A DNA stretch of 64,000 bases. Origin: Calendula officinalis (taxonomy: Eukaryota; Streptophyta; Magnoliopsida; Asterales; Asteraceae). The position numbers and the translations under genes were made by a program. The notes under the pieces were generated by a model. That model had not been told where the DNA came from and ran no database searches. It saw only the letters and a program-made list of their open reading frames with translations. The stretch is taken from NCBI GenBank assembly GCA_963853835.1, contig OY970822.1, positions 20,121,058-20,185,057 on the forward strand. Reading direction: 5' to 3'. Numbering within the stretch: the first letter of the stretch is position 1; the number at the start of each line of letters is the position of its first letter. This document shows, in pieces, positions 36,014-46,321 of the stretch.

Positions 36014-36021
36014 TATAAATA
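36014..36021 (+). promoter_or_regulatory. Putative internal TATA box ahead of the accessory frame
   Basis: TATAAATA lies about 200 bp upstream of the ATG at 36212. Downstream come a pyrimidine-rich stretch (TTATCTTCTCCTC) and two AAACCCTA boxes (36065-36072 and 36077-36084). This is the layout of an ordinary plant gene promoter, not of a copia pol-LTR junction. Promoter activity is inferred only. Confidence 0.6.
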
Positions 36022-36211
36022 GCAGACTGTGAATAGTTTAGCATTATCTTCTCCTCGATTCGATAAACCCTACACTAAACCCTAATCTCTGCAAATTCCG
36101 ATCAAAACTCTGCGTCAGTAACAACTCAATTCCTTCCACAAATCTGAAATTCTTGCAAAAACGACTAAACTCTCTATGAAAGTTTCATCACCAAAGATCA
36201 AAATCACTCAA

Positions 36212-39200
36212 ATGGCAACCCTTAAATCTCTTACAGTCAAAACCGATCTTAAATTTTCCGAATTTTATAACATGTGTGCCTTCCCAAGAAATCCTGATGG
36301 CACAAAGGACTTTCGTCCTATAGTGATGTTCCTGAAGAACTCTCCTATCAAGTTTGCTTTAACCATCAATCCCAGGGCATATGAACAACATCTCATTGAT
36401 TTCTGGACAAATGTTGAACGAATTGAAGATTCCAACATGTCCAAGATCAAATCCATTGTAGATGGAAAGTCTATCATTATAACTGAACAATCAATCAGAC
36501 ATCATCTTCAACTCAATGATGAGTCAGGTATGTTTTCTTTATCAAAGGAGGATCTTGTTGATGTTTTACAAAAAATGGGGTATGAAGGAAGACTAGACAT
36601 TGTCACATTTCAAAAGGGTCTTCTTTCACCCCAATGGAAATATTTAGTTCATACCATTCAACACTGCATCTCTCCAAAAAGGAGTACTTGGAATGAGTTC
36701 AACAAGTCAATAGCTTCTGCTGTTGTTTGTCTGAGCACAGGACAAGTATTCAATTTTTCAAATATGATTTTTGAAGGAATGCTTGGAAATTTATCATCCT
36801 CAAAATTTTTAATGTATCCAAGATTCCTCACTTATATAATAAACTGTGAAATACAAAATCTTTCTATTCCTAAAAACATTTTTGTTACACCAGAGTTAAA
36901 TAAAAAGGTGTATGCAAATATGAGGAAAGAATTTAAATTTTCTGGAAAAGATACTCCACTATTTCAAACTATGATCTATGATCAACCCCCTACTAGAGAA
37001 GGTTCAAGTCACCCCATTGAACCCCAACCAACTCCACCACTAAATACAGCCCAAACACCACCCATTCAGTCCACTCAAACAAATGAACCAACAGATGTCC
37101 TGAATGTGTCCCAGGTACATGAAATCAATCCCAGAGTGCTACTCTTCACTCTGAGGAAGACCAGACCACTGCCAAACAAATTTCTAAAACTTATAAAAGG
37201 AAGAAATCTTCCTTAAAGGACACCAGGGCACAAATTGAGTCAAACCCCAGACTCCAAGAGTTGTCCTCCAAGGAGGAGAGAGGGCATGAGGAAAGGGCTC
37301 TCACTACTGATGCCCCAAAGGTGGGTGCACAGGATAGTGAGAACATAAATAGGACCCAGACCTCGACAACTCTAAGTGATGACTCAGAATTTGAGGAATT
37401 ACTAAGAGGATCTCGGTGCCAAGAAACCACAAGGGGGGCACTACTGCTTCTTCTAAGAAGAAGAGAGTGTCCAAACAACCCAATTTATCACCAAGAAGTG
37501 ATAAGGGTAGAACTGACCAACCTGAATTGACGGATAGGATGGAAAACCTTCAAACCAATGTACCAAATGAGCCCAATGATCCACCCAAATGGGCTGAGGG
37601 CAGTATTAAACAAACCAAATTAACGGATAGGAAGGAAAACCTTAAAACCACTGTACAAAATTGTCTGAATATTCTGAACAACCAAGGGAAAACCATGACC
37701 TACATGAAGCACTACATTAATACTTTGAACAGAAGACAGAAGAGGTTCGAGTATAGGCTTCAAAAGCAATCAAATTTGATCAGAAAATTACAAAGGAAGA
37801 TTGCAGATAGTGAGGCTCAACAGGTTGAGATCACTAGGGGGAAAGATCAAATTCAAGGGATGATTGATCAATCAATAGCAGCAACAGCTCTCCTGAATCT
37901 GAAAGAGGTCCATGGTGAAACAGGTCAAAGTTTTGATGAAGACCTGAATAAAGTAATGAAAAGTATGGATGAGGATGTGTTTGTGTCTGCAAATCAATCT
38001 CAAACAGCAGAACAAATAAACTCTCCAGTTACTACTGAGGTCATAGAGACTACTGATCCAATGGATATTACTGAGGCAAAGGATCAAGAGGTTGTTACTA
38101 CTGATCGTATTGAAGAAGTAGATACACCAGTAGTAAATTCACCAGAAGAAGAAATTATGGATACTACTGATGCCCTAGCAGTAGTAACTCCAACAGCAAC
38201 CTCTCCAGTAGTAAATGAAAATCAACAGATTGTGGTATTTGAACCAGTAAGTATACCAGTAGCAACCACCTTGGTTACTACTGAAGATGAAGATGAAGAA
38301 ATACCAGAGATTCTTGAACGAGAAAAGGTTATAATTGTAACAAAACCTAAAGCACCAGAACAACAACTTGTCATACCTGACATTGATGACAATGTAAATT
38401 GGTATGAAGTTGATGAGTGTGAACTTCCTCCACACCCCAATATATTACCACAGAATAAAATTCATTTATTCTCCCCATCAATTATTTTCTCAGAAGTTCC
38501 GGATATGAAATATATTCCACCTCAACTTTCAGTCTGTATTGGAAAAGGAAAAGAAATATTTAATGATGACTATCCAAATAGAGCTCTAGGCCATTACATG
38601 GTGAATAAAATGAATCTTGTAAGAAAAGAAAGGCTAGACAAATTAAAGGTGAAAAAGATCAGATATGCAAGAAAAGTTGCAAAGACTCAAGCTCTTGAAG
38701 ACAAGAAAAAGGTTGAAGAAGAAAGATTGAAAAATCCAGAAAATCAAGAAGCTAAGGTATAAATTCCATAGATAGAAGGAGTTCTGGAAGAAGGTCAAAA
38801 GGCAGAGTTTGAAAGACAAAGAAATATAGAAGAAAAACATTTAAATTGCCTTGAAGACTTAGTAGCAAAGTGTAAAAGAGAAAAGGCTGATCTACCAGAT
38901 GACGTCTTTGAACAAAAGAAGAAGATGATTGACTTCTTAAAGTCAAAAGGACATAGTGCTAAATCCTTTGGCATGATGAAAATGATAACAATAGTAGACA
39001 AATATTGTACTGCCAAAAAGAAAGAACTTGCAGAAATGGAAGTTGAAGCAGAAAAAGAAAAAGTGTTAGTTGAAATAGATCCCACAATGATACTCTCCAG
39101 AACACCAACAACTGGTGAACCTTCAACACCCCCTAAGAAAAGGAAAGGAGCTGAACCTGAAACTGAACTAAGAAAGAAAAGAAAACAAGAAATACAGGTA

Positions 39201-39809
39201 TTTGATACTCCTGTTGCTGCTATTGAAGATAATCCAATTATAAATTGGAGGCTTGTTGATAATACCATTGAAATTATAAGACAAGATAAATCAACCCAGA
39301 GATTCACTGGTTGGAAACCAATGGTTATGTCTTGTAGTAGAGCTGATATTATTAAAGTCCCGATCATAGGCAAACCAAGAATGATCAAGAAGTCATGGAA
39401 AAATTCAGGAGCTGGATACTTAACCAAAATGATTGATGCTGCATTTTATCCAGACAAATATCCTGAAATATTCACAAATAAAGAAAATGTATATGCTTGG
39501 AATGTGCTCCCCACGGTAAACATGTACTTCTTTGAAAGATCAAGCAAAAACTGTGAATTGTACTTATATGAAAAAGAATATCCACATTCTGAAGAAACAA
39601 TGTATCAGATATTCACAAACACATTCATGAAGCCCTATGATGTTGTTATGTTTCACGAAAAACTTAATTATTTTACAAAAAGAAACAACAAGTACATTAT
39701 AGCTCAAAGAAAGCTACAAAATCAGAGAACAATTGAAGGCAGACAAAGAAGAGCTAAATTGTTAGAAGAACAAACTGAGAAGAATGAAGAACAGAAGAAA
39801 CTTGTTTAA
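36212..39809 (+). pseudogene. Accessory frame of the copia element, about 1,200 codons, broken
   Basis: Three registers carry one probable original protein. The first starts at the ATG at 36212 (36176 is an upstream option) and stops at 37216. The middle piece is open in another register around 37216-37420. The last runs 37416-39809, interrupted by stops near 38760-38772. The N-terminal domain (FSEFYNMCAFPRN, HLIDFWTNVERI, FQKGLLSPQWKYLVHTIQHC, FLMYPRFLTYII) resembles proteins I recall from Asteraceae retroelements mis-annotated as longin-like. A coiled coil follows (about 37660-37880), then an acidic Thr/Val-rich region, a Lys-rich segment and a C-terminal domain (IINWRLVDNTIEII, KNCELYLYEKEYPHSEETMY). 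No membrane segment is visible. Function unknown. Confidence 0.75.
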
Positions 39810-39828
39810 TTCAAAGAGAATTAATAAG

Positions 39829-39841
39829 TTTAGGGGGAGAT
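39829..39841 (+). promoter_or_regulatory. Polypurine tract
   Basis: TTTAGGGGGAGAT lies immediately before the 3' LTR, the expected site for plus-strand priming. Confidence 0.85.
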
Positions 39842-40360
39842 TGTTGGGATATAAAGATATACAAATTCTATTACTGATGCTGCAATTGGTACTGATTAAT
39901 GAATATTGAAGTTAGTACTGATAGGGCAAAAATGCTATCTACTACTGATGCTAATCTTGGAAGTTACTACTGATGATGAAGACTACTGACGATCAATGAT
40001 TACTACTGATCCTATTTATGGTGCTGATCGAGTCCAAGATTCTAGCTTAGTTTGTTATAGAATGTATATCTTGATGTATATTGATTGTAATCGATTCCTA
40101 AAATAACTAGGTTAACAATTTAGGCTTCAAAGACTAGTATATATAGTTACTTACGAATTGTAAACGTACGTGTGTATTGATCGATAAAATTAATATACAT
40201 TGAAGCTTTTTGTGATTACTGTGTTCTTATTGTTCAATCGTATTTATTTACAGTATTCATAAGTTCTTAATCAATTAAACTCGAGTGTTGATCCACTGCA
40301 ACTTCTCGTAGTTTGTAGATCTGTGATTAATTAATCTATCTGGGTTAATCGATCCTAACA
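39842..40360 (+). repeat. 3' LTR of the copia element
   Basis: Starts TGTTGGGATATAAAG and ends GATCCTAACA. It matches the 5' LTR closely but lacks 8 bp near position 47 of the LTR (GCAATTGGTACTG against GCAATTGCCAATTGATACTG). The TTAAG duplication follows at 40361-40365. Confidence 0.93.
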
Positions 40361-40460
40361 TTAAGATTCGTCATGCACCATAACAACCACCCCTGTCATG
40401 GGGGCATTACAAGTACTTTGGGAAATATATAAACACATTATTAAAATATTATTAAGTTAT

Positions 40461-40760
40461 AAGAGCAAGTGGTAAGGGGGTTAAACCCCATAAAAATCAT
40501 ATGTCCTCGCTTAAGGTGAGTTTGCCACACCGCCTTCCCTCCTGTTATAGTTGTCACCGTTCGTATGGTGGTTCGCCAAGGCTTTTTTTTTTTTTTTTGT
40601 AAATTGTGATTGATTGAAGGGTTCTTTTTTTGGATTCCAAATGAATACTATAGGATGTTAAACCATGGAGGATAATTTTGAAGTGAATGTTAAAATCATG
40701 TTAATAGGGCAAAAAACCTTTAATATAGCTTTAACTTGTATTCCACACCTTATACACTAG
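40461..40760 (+). repeat. Dispersed repeat related to 15662-15900
   Basis: Shared landmarks in order are AGAGCA-GTGGTA, a T-run then GTAAATTGTGATT, GGTTCC/GGATTCC, and TTTTGA-GT-A-TG-TTAAA. A related stretch is near 50990-51130. Ends are not defined, so I only call it a repeat family. Confidence 0.45.
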
Positions 40761-41420
40761 GTATAATTAAGAACCATATGCATAGTTTTATACGATGGGC
40801 GATGGCCTGTGTATTGCTTCGGGTCCTAGAAGGAGTTGAGTTAACGAATGACCCGGATAAATGGGTTTGGGACATAGGTAATGTTGGAGAATATGAGGTC
40901 AAGAGCACTAGGAAGTGGCTTGATTCTCTATTTTTACCATCGTCGTTATTGCAAACCAGATGGAATGCTCTTGTTCCAAGGAAAGTAAATATTTTATTTT
41001 GGAAGATCAATTTGAAACGAATGCCGTCTAAAGTGAATTTGTCGTGTCGAGGAGTTCCACTAGATGACCTTAAATGCGGGATGTGTGGGGATGGTATTGA
41101 AGATACATATCATATTTTTTGGAGTTGTGTGGTTACAAAAGAAGTTCGGCGTGCTATTGGTAATTGGTTACAAGTTCTTGACACTAATGTTAAGGATTTG
41201 GATGAGATGGTGGATAAGATGAACTCAAGTTCGAGGAATGATAGATCGAAATTGATAATTGAGGCGGTGATTCTTACGGTGTTATGGGTAATTTGGTGAC
41301 ATAGGAATGCTATCATCTTTAATAATAGGGATATCCGGAGGGATTTTTTATTATTAATATTAAAGAAATCACTTATACTTGGATTTGTAATCATCGTGCT
41401 AAGTTTAAAGTTAGTTGAAC
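40736..41420 (+). pseudogene. LINE reverse transcriptase 3' remnant (zf-RVT domain)
   Basis: The frame 40736-41299 matches the zinc-binding region at the C-terminus of plant L1-type LINE polymerases: DPDKWVWDIGNVGEYEVKS, LVPRKVNILFWKINLKRMP, CRGVPLDDLKCGMCGDGIED and the pattern HIFWSCVVTKEV. It stops at TGA 41297, where relatives continue W.HRN. The following bases still translate to AIIFNNRDIRRD. The upstream RT and endonuclease are absent. A stretch at about 42310-42590, with similar coding traces and a poly-A end, may be a second LINE tail. Confidence 0.8.
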
Positions 41421-43461
41421 CAAATAACTTATTTTTCCTTCATCGAAGGCTTTCCACAAATTGAGATTTGGCCGTAGAAGGATCGAATTGTATCGAACAG
41501 GGGATACAAAAAAGTAATAAGAGAGGCGCACAGACCAATCAATCGTATCGGTCGTATTCTTGAATTTGGAATGAAAAGAGGAGTAATGCTTCCTAGCACG
41601 GGACACAGAATAAGACCACTTAGATCAGAATAGCATTCACAGAAATGTTCTAACATAGAGTATAAGTAATTACTACTTTGTTTTTCTAGTTGCTTGGTAG
41701 TTTTTTCTTTTTTTTTATATAATAAAAGCCGATTCAACAAAAATAATATATAATAGATAAATAAAATTTGGGTGGGTGGAGCGTCCCAGTCGGTTGTAGT
41801 TGTTATCGGGGCCCCATACCACATACATATGAGTACATGCATAATTGTACCGCAGCCGACCAATCTTCCGGACGGTGACGTTTTCCTCGCATCATTTCAA
41901 TATAATAATACAAAATATTCACCGGCGGTGAAACACCACCCACATAGAAAGGGTTTTTTTTTCCCTCTAATTCTTTATGCAATTAGGGTCGTGCAAAATC
42001 AGGTTCAAACTTAAAGATTGAATAATTAAATCGAGAAACTACCACATTTGGTTCGGTTGTCAATTACAGTTATGAAAATTATACTTTTTGTTTGGAATTT
42101 GGTTTACAAGTTTTCACAAAATGATTCTATATTAAAGGAATAAAGGTCGAAACCAAAATTGTACAAGGATAAAAATACCTAATTCCAAGGAAGTTAATCA
42201 ATGATTAATGTTGGACTAGAAGGTTGGAAAGTTGAGCTTGCTAATATGTCAAATCAAATAACAATGCTAGTTAAGTGTAGTACATGGTCTATGTGGCAAT
42301 TTATTCTTTATTTTGGTGCATATAGTTAGAGAAGAATAATATTATTTTTAATCAACGTAGTCCCAAGCCCGTACAATTAATCTCTTGGTGCAAGCAAAAC
42401 CATTTTTTGGTTAAAGAATAGAGCAAATCTCGGATGGAGTTTTTTGGAATGGGGAAAGTGATGTAGTAATCCATTTTCTTTATGTTAGATGGTTTATTGT
42501 TTTTGGTTGCTTAATGTAGTTACTTGTATCCTATTTGTAAATTTTATTCTCCTTGCTAATTTCTATTGAATATATACTTGTCGTTCAACAAAAAAAGTGC
42601 AGTACATGGTCAAAGTAATGGAATTCACCTCCGTAATAAGAATCATATATAGTTAATGATGTATAAGGGATCACAATTTATCAAGTGTATTTACAGGGTT
42701 CCTTATCGTTCTAGCAGATACTGACAATTTGTCAACTTGTGATATTCCAAGTGTGCTTAGACTGTTCATAATGACCAACTTTCGGTGACCACGACCAAGC
42801 TTGGTGACGTGACATCCATTACCAGCGATTGTGACCAACCCCCTTAATCGGTCGTCCAATTGATTGTTGAAGGTCGTTGTGTAATGTTTTGTTTATGCTT
42901 GTATATTTTACGTAATAAGTAATACATATATTAAGATAGGAAGAAATTCTCACTAAATGCATGTTGCTCTAAGGTACAAAGAGATTTGATTCCGGTTTGT
43001 GTTCTTTTTGGAGATGCACACGGTGTTAGTTTCCTTTTCTTAAAGAAAGATTAGGGACCAATTGTAACATTTATGTAATTTTCCTTTTTTTAAACATAAA
43101 AAAAGAAAATAACATGTGGTCCCAATTATGAAATTTAGTGGCACCAATAATCACCCTTTCTATTTGATATCGTTTGTCATCTAGTTATTGATGTAGTCTT
43201 TGCAATGAAGTTGACGTCTAAACATAGATTCCAATTTCAAGTTTCTATACTATTCTAAGAATTTTTTTTATATCTTAAGCAAAACAACAAGATCGCAAGT
43301 ATATATTTTTTAAAGTTGATGTAGTAGGCCATGTTCTTAGAAAAATAAAGATATAGGACATATGTCGGTTCATTTATAAAGGAATAATTAAGAATAATTA
43401 AGGAATAAGCACTCTAGTTGTAGTTCTTAAATAAATAAATAAATAAATAAATAAAGGAAAA

Positions 43462-43601
43462 TGCTAATGACAGCCTTTAGGGCTATCATTAAGAAGACAA
43501 AATAACAAAAGACAACCCCCTGAATTTTAAGAATATTTTTTTTAATCAATGTACAAGCTTTTTATACATGTTAGTGACAGCCCTAAGGGCTGTCATTAGC
43601 A
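43462..43601. mobile_element. Small MITE with double-hairpin ends
   Basis: TGCTAATGACAGCC on the left is the inverted copy of GGCTGTCATTAGCA on the right. Each end is also self-complementary (TGACAGCC..AGGGCTGTCA), so four half-sites are present in 140 bp. A (AAAT)n run flanks it on the left. No clear target duplication beyond A-rich flanks. Confidence 0.6.
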
Positions 43602-43804
43602 AAACCCATAAATAAATAAGTAAAAACAAGTTGGATGCAGTTGTCCTAATCAGAGAATAATTAAGGGTCGCTTTCACATTGAAGGGAATCAATATTGTGT
43701 ACCTTTCTGTTCTTTATTTTATTTTAATTGTATGGGGTTATTTGGTTGTTACCTTATTATCAAATATTTCCTTATTAATAATGTTAATTAATACATGTTA
43801 TTTG

Positions 43805-44145
43805 TAGGGGTGAGCATTTTGACCGAAAAAACCGAACCGAACCATTAACCGACCGAAACCGAACCGAACCGAAACCGATAACATGTTATCGGTTCGGTTT
43901 CGGTTTTGAAAATTCATCGTTATCGGTTATCGGTTCTATCGGTTCGGTTCGGTTCGGTTCGGTTCGGTTTTCGGAAAATGATGAACATTTGGCCTAAAAT
44001 AACCGAACCGAAACTGGACCGAACCGAACCGAAACCGATAACATGTTATCGGTTCGGTTTCAGTTTTGAAAATTCATCGTTATCGGTTATCGGTTCTATC
44101 GGTTCGGTTCGGTTCGGTTCGGTTTTGGCCCGATAAGCACCCCTA
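43805..44145. mobile_element. hAT-type MITE with CCGAACC-repeat interior
   Basis: TAGGGGTGAGCA at 43805 faces GCACCCCTA at 44137-44145 (one internal mismatch region). An exact 8 bp target duplication GTTATTTG lies at 43797-43804 and 44146-44153. The interior is (GGTTC)n/(CCGAA)n plus a segment duplicated twice. That segment contains an 18 bp palindrome, CCGATAACATGTTATCGG, near 43874 and 44035. Confidence 0.9.
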
Positions 44146-44827
44146 GTTATTTGTATGAGGATAGTGAGTGTGTGTCTATTACGTATCTAAGCTTAGGTAT
44201 GAAACCACCTAAACTATGTAGTTTGGTTTAAACACTTCATTTTTACAAACATTTGTCACTTTCAAATCATATTAGAACACTTGGACAATAAAAAAAACAT
44301 ACGCACACATGCACATCCGTTCAAAATAAACACCATTTCAAGAAACATAAAGCTTGAAACACCATACAACAAAAAACAAAATTAAGATAATTTTGGAGAA
44401 CGTGTTTTATATGGTTTTTGATCACTTATGGCTTGGGTTTAGACGTGCTTTGATGCGCTAATGAGTTTATGTGATGAGTTTCAAGTGTTTTACCCAAAAT
44501 TGTGTTGTTTTGGATGGTTCCACACCTAAGCTTAGGTACGTGACAACGACACACTCACTCTTCTCGTACTGTATACTTGTATCGTACAGTTGCACAACTC
44601 ACCACACATACACCACATGTACAACATACATATATCAACATGTTTTCTTTGCATATTCAACACACTCTCGTACACACATACACCACGTACACACATACGT
44701 ATATTACATGATTTTTGCATACTCAACACACATCGCACACACATACCACATGCACATATCTTCGTACCCATATTCATACTTGCGTATATTTACTTTATGT
44801 ATTTTAAGCATGCACACACATCAGATA

Positions 44828-45045
44828 TACTAGGGGTGAGCATGGTTCAGAAACCGAACCAAAAACTGATAATTTCTAAATCAAACCGATTATATGTTTT
44901 CGATCTGATTTGGTTTTTCAGCCAAAGTGCTCACCCTTATCCGAGACCGACCGAAACAAAAAATCATGAAATTATAAAACCGAAAACCGATCCAATTATA
45001 TATTTTCGGTTTCAGTTTGGATTTTTTGTCTGAATGCTCACGCTT
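44828..45045. repeat. CCGAACC repeat with TAGGGGTGAGCA start
   Basis: TAGGGGTGAGCATGG at about 44831 is followed by CCGAACC motifs, an internal TGCTCACCCTTATCCGAGACCG near 44929 and TGCTCACGCTTA near 45035. It resembles one hAT-type MITE followed by half of another. No 8 bp duplication was found. Confidence 0.55.
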
Positions 45046-45203
45046 ATGTTGTACACTTATATATTCTTACTCACATTTTTGTCGGATGTCTCTTTATAAG
45101 TAGTTTTTCTACCTCTAGAGTATGACTGTCTACATTTTACATACTGCATATACCTCCTTTAAAAAGATTATGTATCATTGTTGTTGTTGTAATAGTACAA
45201 ACT

Positions 45204-45341
45204 AAAGTTTCACTTAAAAATATCATAGCAAAAGTAAAAATCGTCATAATGAATACAAGATTTTACTAATTGAAAGTTTCACTTAAAAATATCATAGCAA
45301 AAGTAAAATCATCAGAATGAATACACCATTTTACTAATTGG
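45204..45341. repeat. 69 bp tandem duplication
   Basis: AAAGTTTCACTTAAAAATAT starts at 45204 and 45273. The copies match through ATCATAGCAAAAGTAAAA, a TCATAATGAATACA-like part and TTTTACTAATTG, with a few substitutions. Confidence 0.85.
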
Positions 45342-46321
45342 GAATTTAACGAAGGAATCCGAACAACATGTGATTGGTTCGATTTTAGAATCTTCCTATA
45401 ACTTAAGAGATAATAATAGTAGTATAATCTTTTTAACACAAAACATTTCTAAAATGCTGTGGTTTTTAGTGTATGTACCGGATCGATGAGCTGTTACATA
45501 CAAATAATCAAGATGGCCCCACTCGCTGCGTTTTATGATTCTATCTACTTGGATTTTAAGTACGACATGACATTATGTACTACATTATTAGCCAATAATT
45601 GTAGTTTACATCTTTTACGATTTCAACCTTTGACATGTATCTATTAATTAATTAGACATCAATTTTCTATATTAATAAATTGATTAACGTAAATTCTTAC
45701 AACCCATTCTGTAACGTAAATTTTTCAAACTTTTTTTTTCTTTTCAAAATGCATTTTGGTGGCTGACTTGATATTCTACTATACTGAACTATTAAATATG
45801 CAGAATAATACTCTGAACTTGACAAAATGATCGATTTAATACAATGACTTATTAATCTAATCGCATTTTCTTACTTGACTTACTTCAGTTGGAGCTTTTG
45901 ACATATTCAAAATAAGCGTTAATCTCACGTGAGAAAACAAGATCAAATTAGTGAATCAGAATACTAAATCAACTTTTTTGGTCAAATTCACTGCACCTCA
46001 CCTTTAATAGTTCTTGTAGTAAAAGAAACGATCAACCAAGTTAATAGTACTAAAACTTATTTTGGGCTTTTTTTTCTTTCTTGTTTTTGACAATCAAAGA
46101 TAGTTCTAAATAGTTGAAAGCATATCCAAAATCAGTAACATTAAACGCCCAGACCAATCACTTGTACAGAAGTAACAACATTCTTCACACTAAGATTACT
46201 AAATGGACTGGTAAGTTAAACTTAATAAAGCACATGCTTACAATTACCTATATTGTACAAAGGATATACCATTTCGGGATTCAAACAACATTCTGAGCAA
46301 ACGGTAATTATGATCGTTGTG

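Larger units (their letters stand above)
29052..40360 (+). mobile_element. Ty1/copia LTR retrotransposon, Sirevirus-like, with 3' accessory frame
   Basis: It is bounded by LTRs at 29052-29578 and 39842-40360 and an exact 5 bp duplication TTAAG (29047-29051 and 40361-40365). The order PBS, gag, protease, integrase, reverse transcriptase, RNase H, accessory frame, PPT is that of a copia element. The two zinc knuckles, coiled coil and extra frame after RNase H recall Sireviruses; that placement is inference. By eye the LTRs differ at roughly a dozen bases plus an 8 bp indel, so insertion is fairly recent. Even so gag, pol and the accessory frame all carry stops or frameshifts. Confidence 0.95.
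40366..46321. other. Gene-free region, old repeats
   Basis: Holds a LINE remnant (40736-41420 and possibly 42310-42590), a small MITE (43462-43601), a hAT-type MITE (43805-44145), CA-rich DNA (44560-44820), a CCGAAC repeat (44828-45045) and a 69 bp tandem duplication (45204-45341). Small frames such as 41429-41863 on the minus strand show no domain. No host gene is supported. Confidence 0.6.

Noticed and set aside
38760..38775. Tiny GT..AG intron between two parts of the accessory frame
   Set aside because: About 15 bases is far too short for a plant intron; the two stops are better read as lesions.
38795..39427. 210-codon minus-strand frame with hydrophobic stretches
   Set aside because: Antisense of the accessory frame, whose domains continue on the plus strand; no independent support.
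41429..41863. 144-codon minus-strand frame
   Set aside because: Poly-Lys/Leu translation of AT-rich DNA, no domain, overlaps repeat sequence.
44471..45033. Plus-strand frames of 120 and 147 codons
   Set aside because: They translate a CA/ACACAT-rich low-complexity stretch and a CCGAAC repeat.
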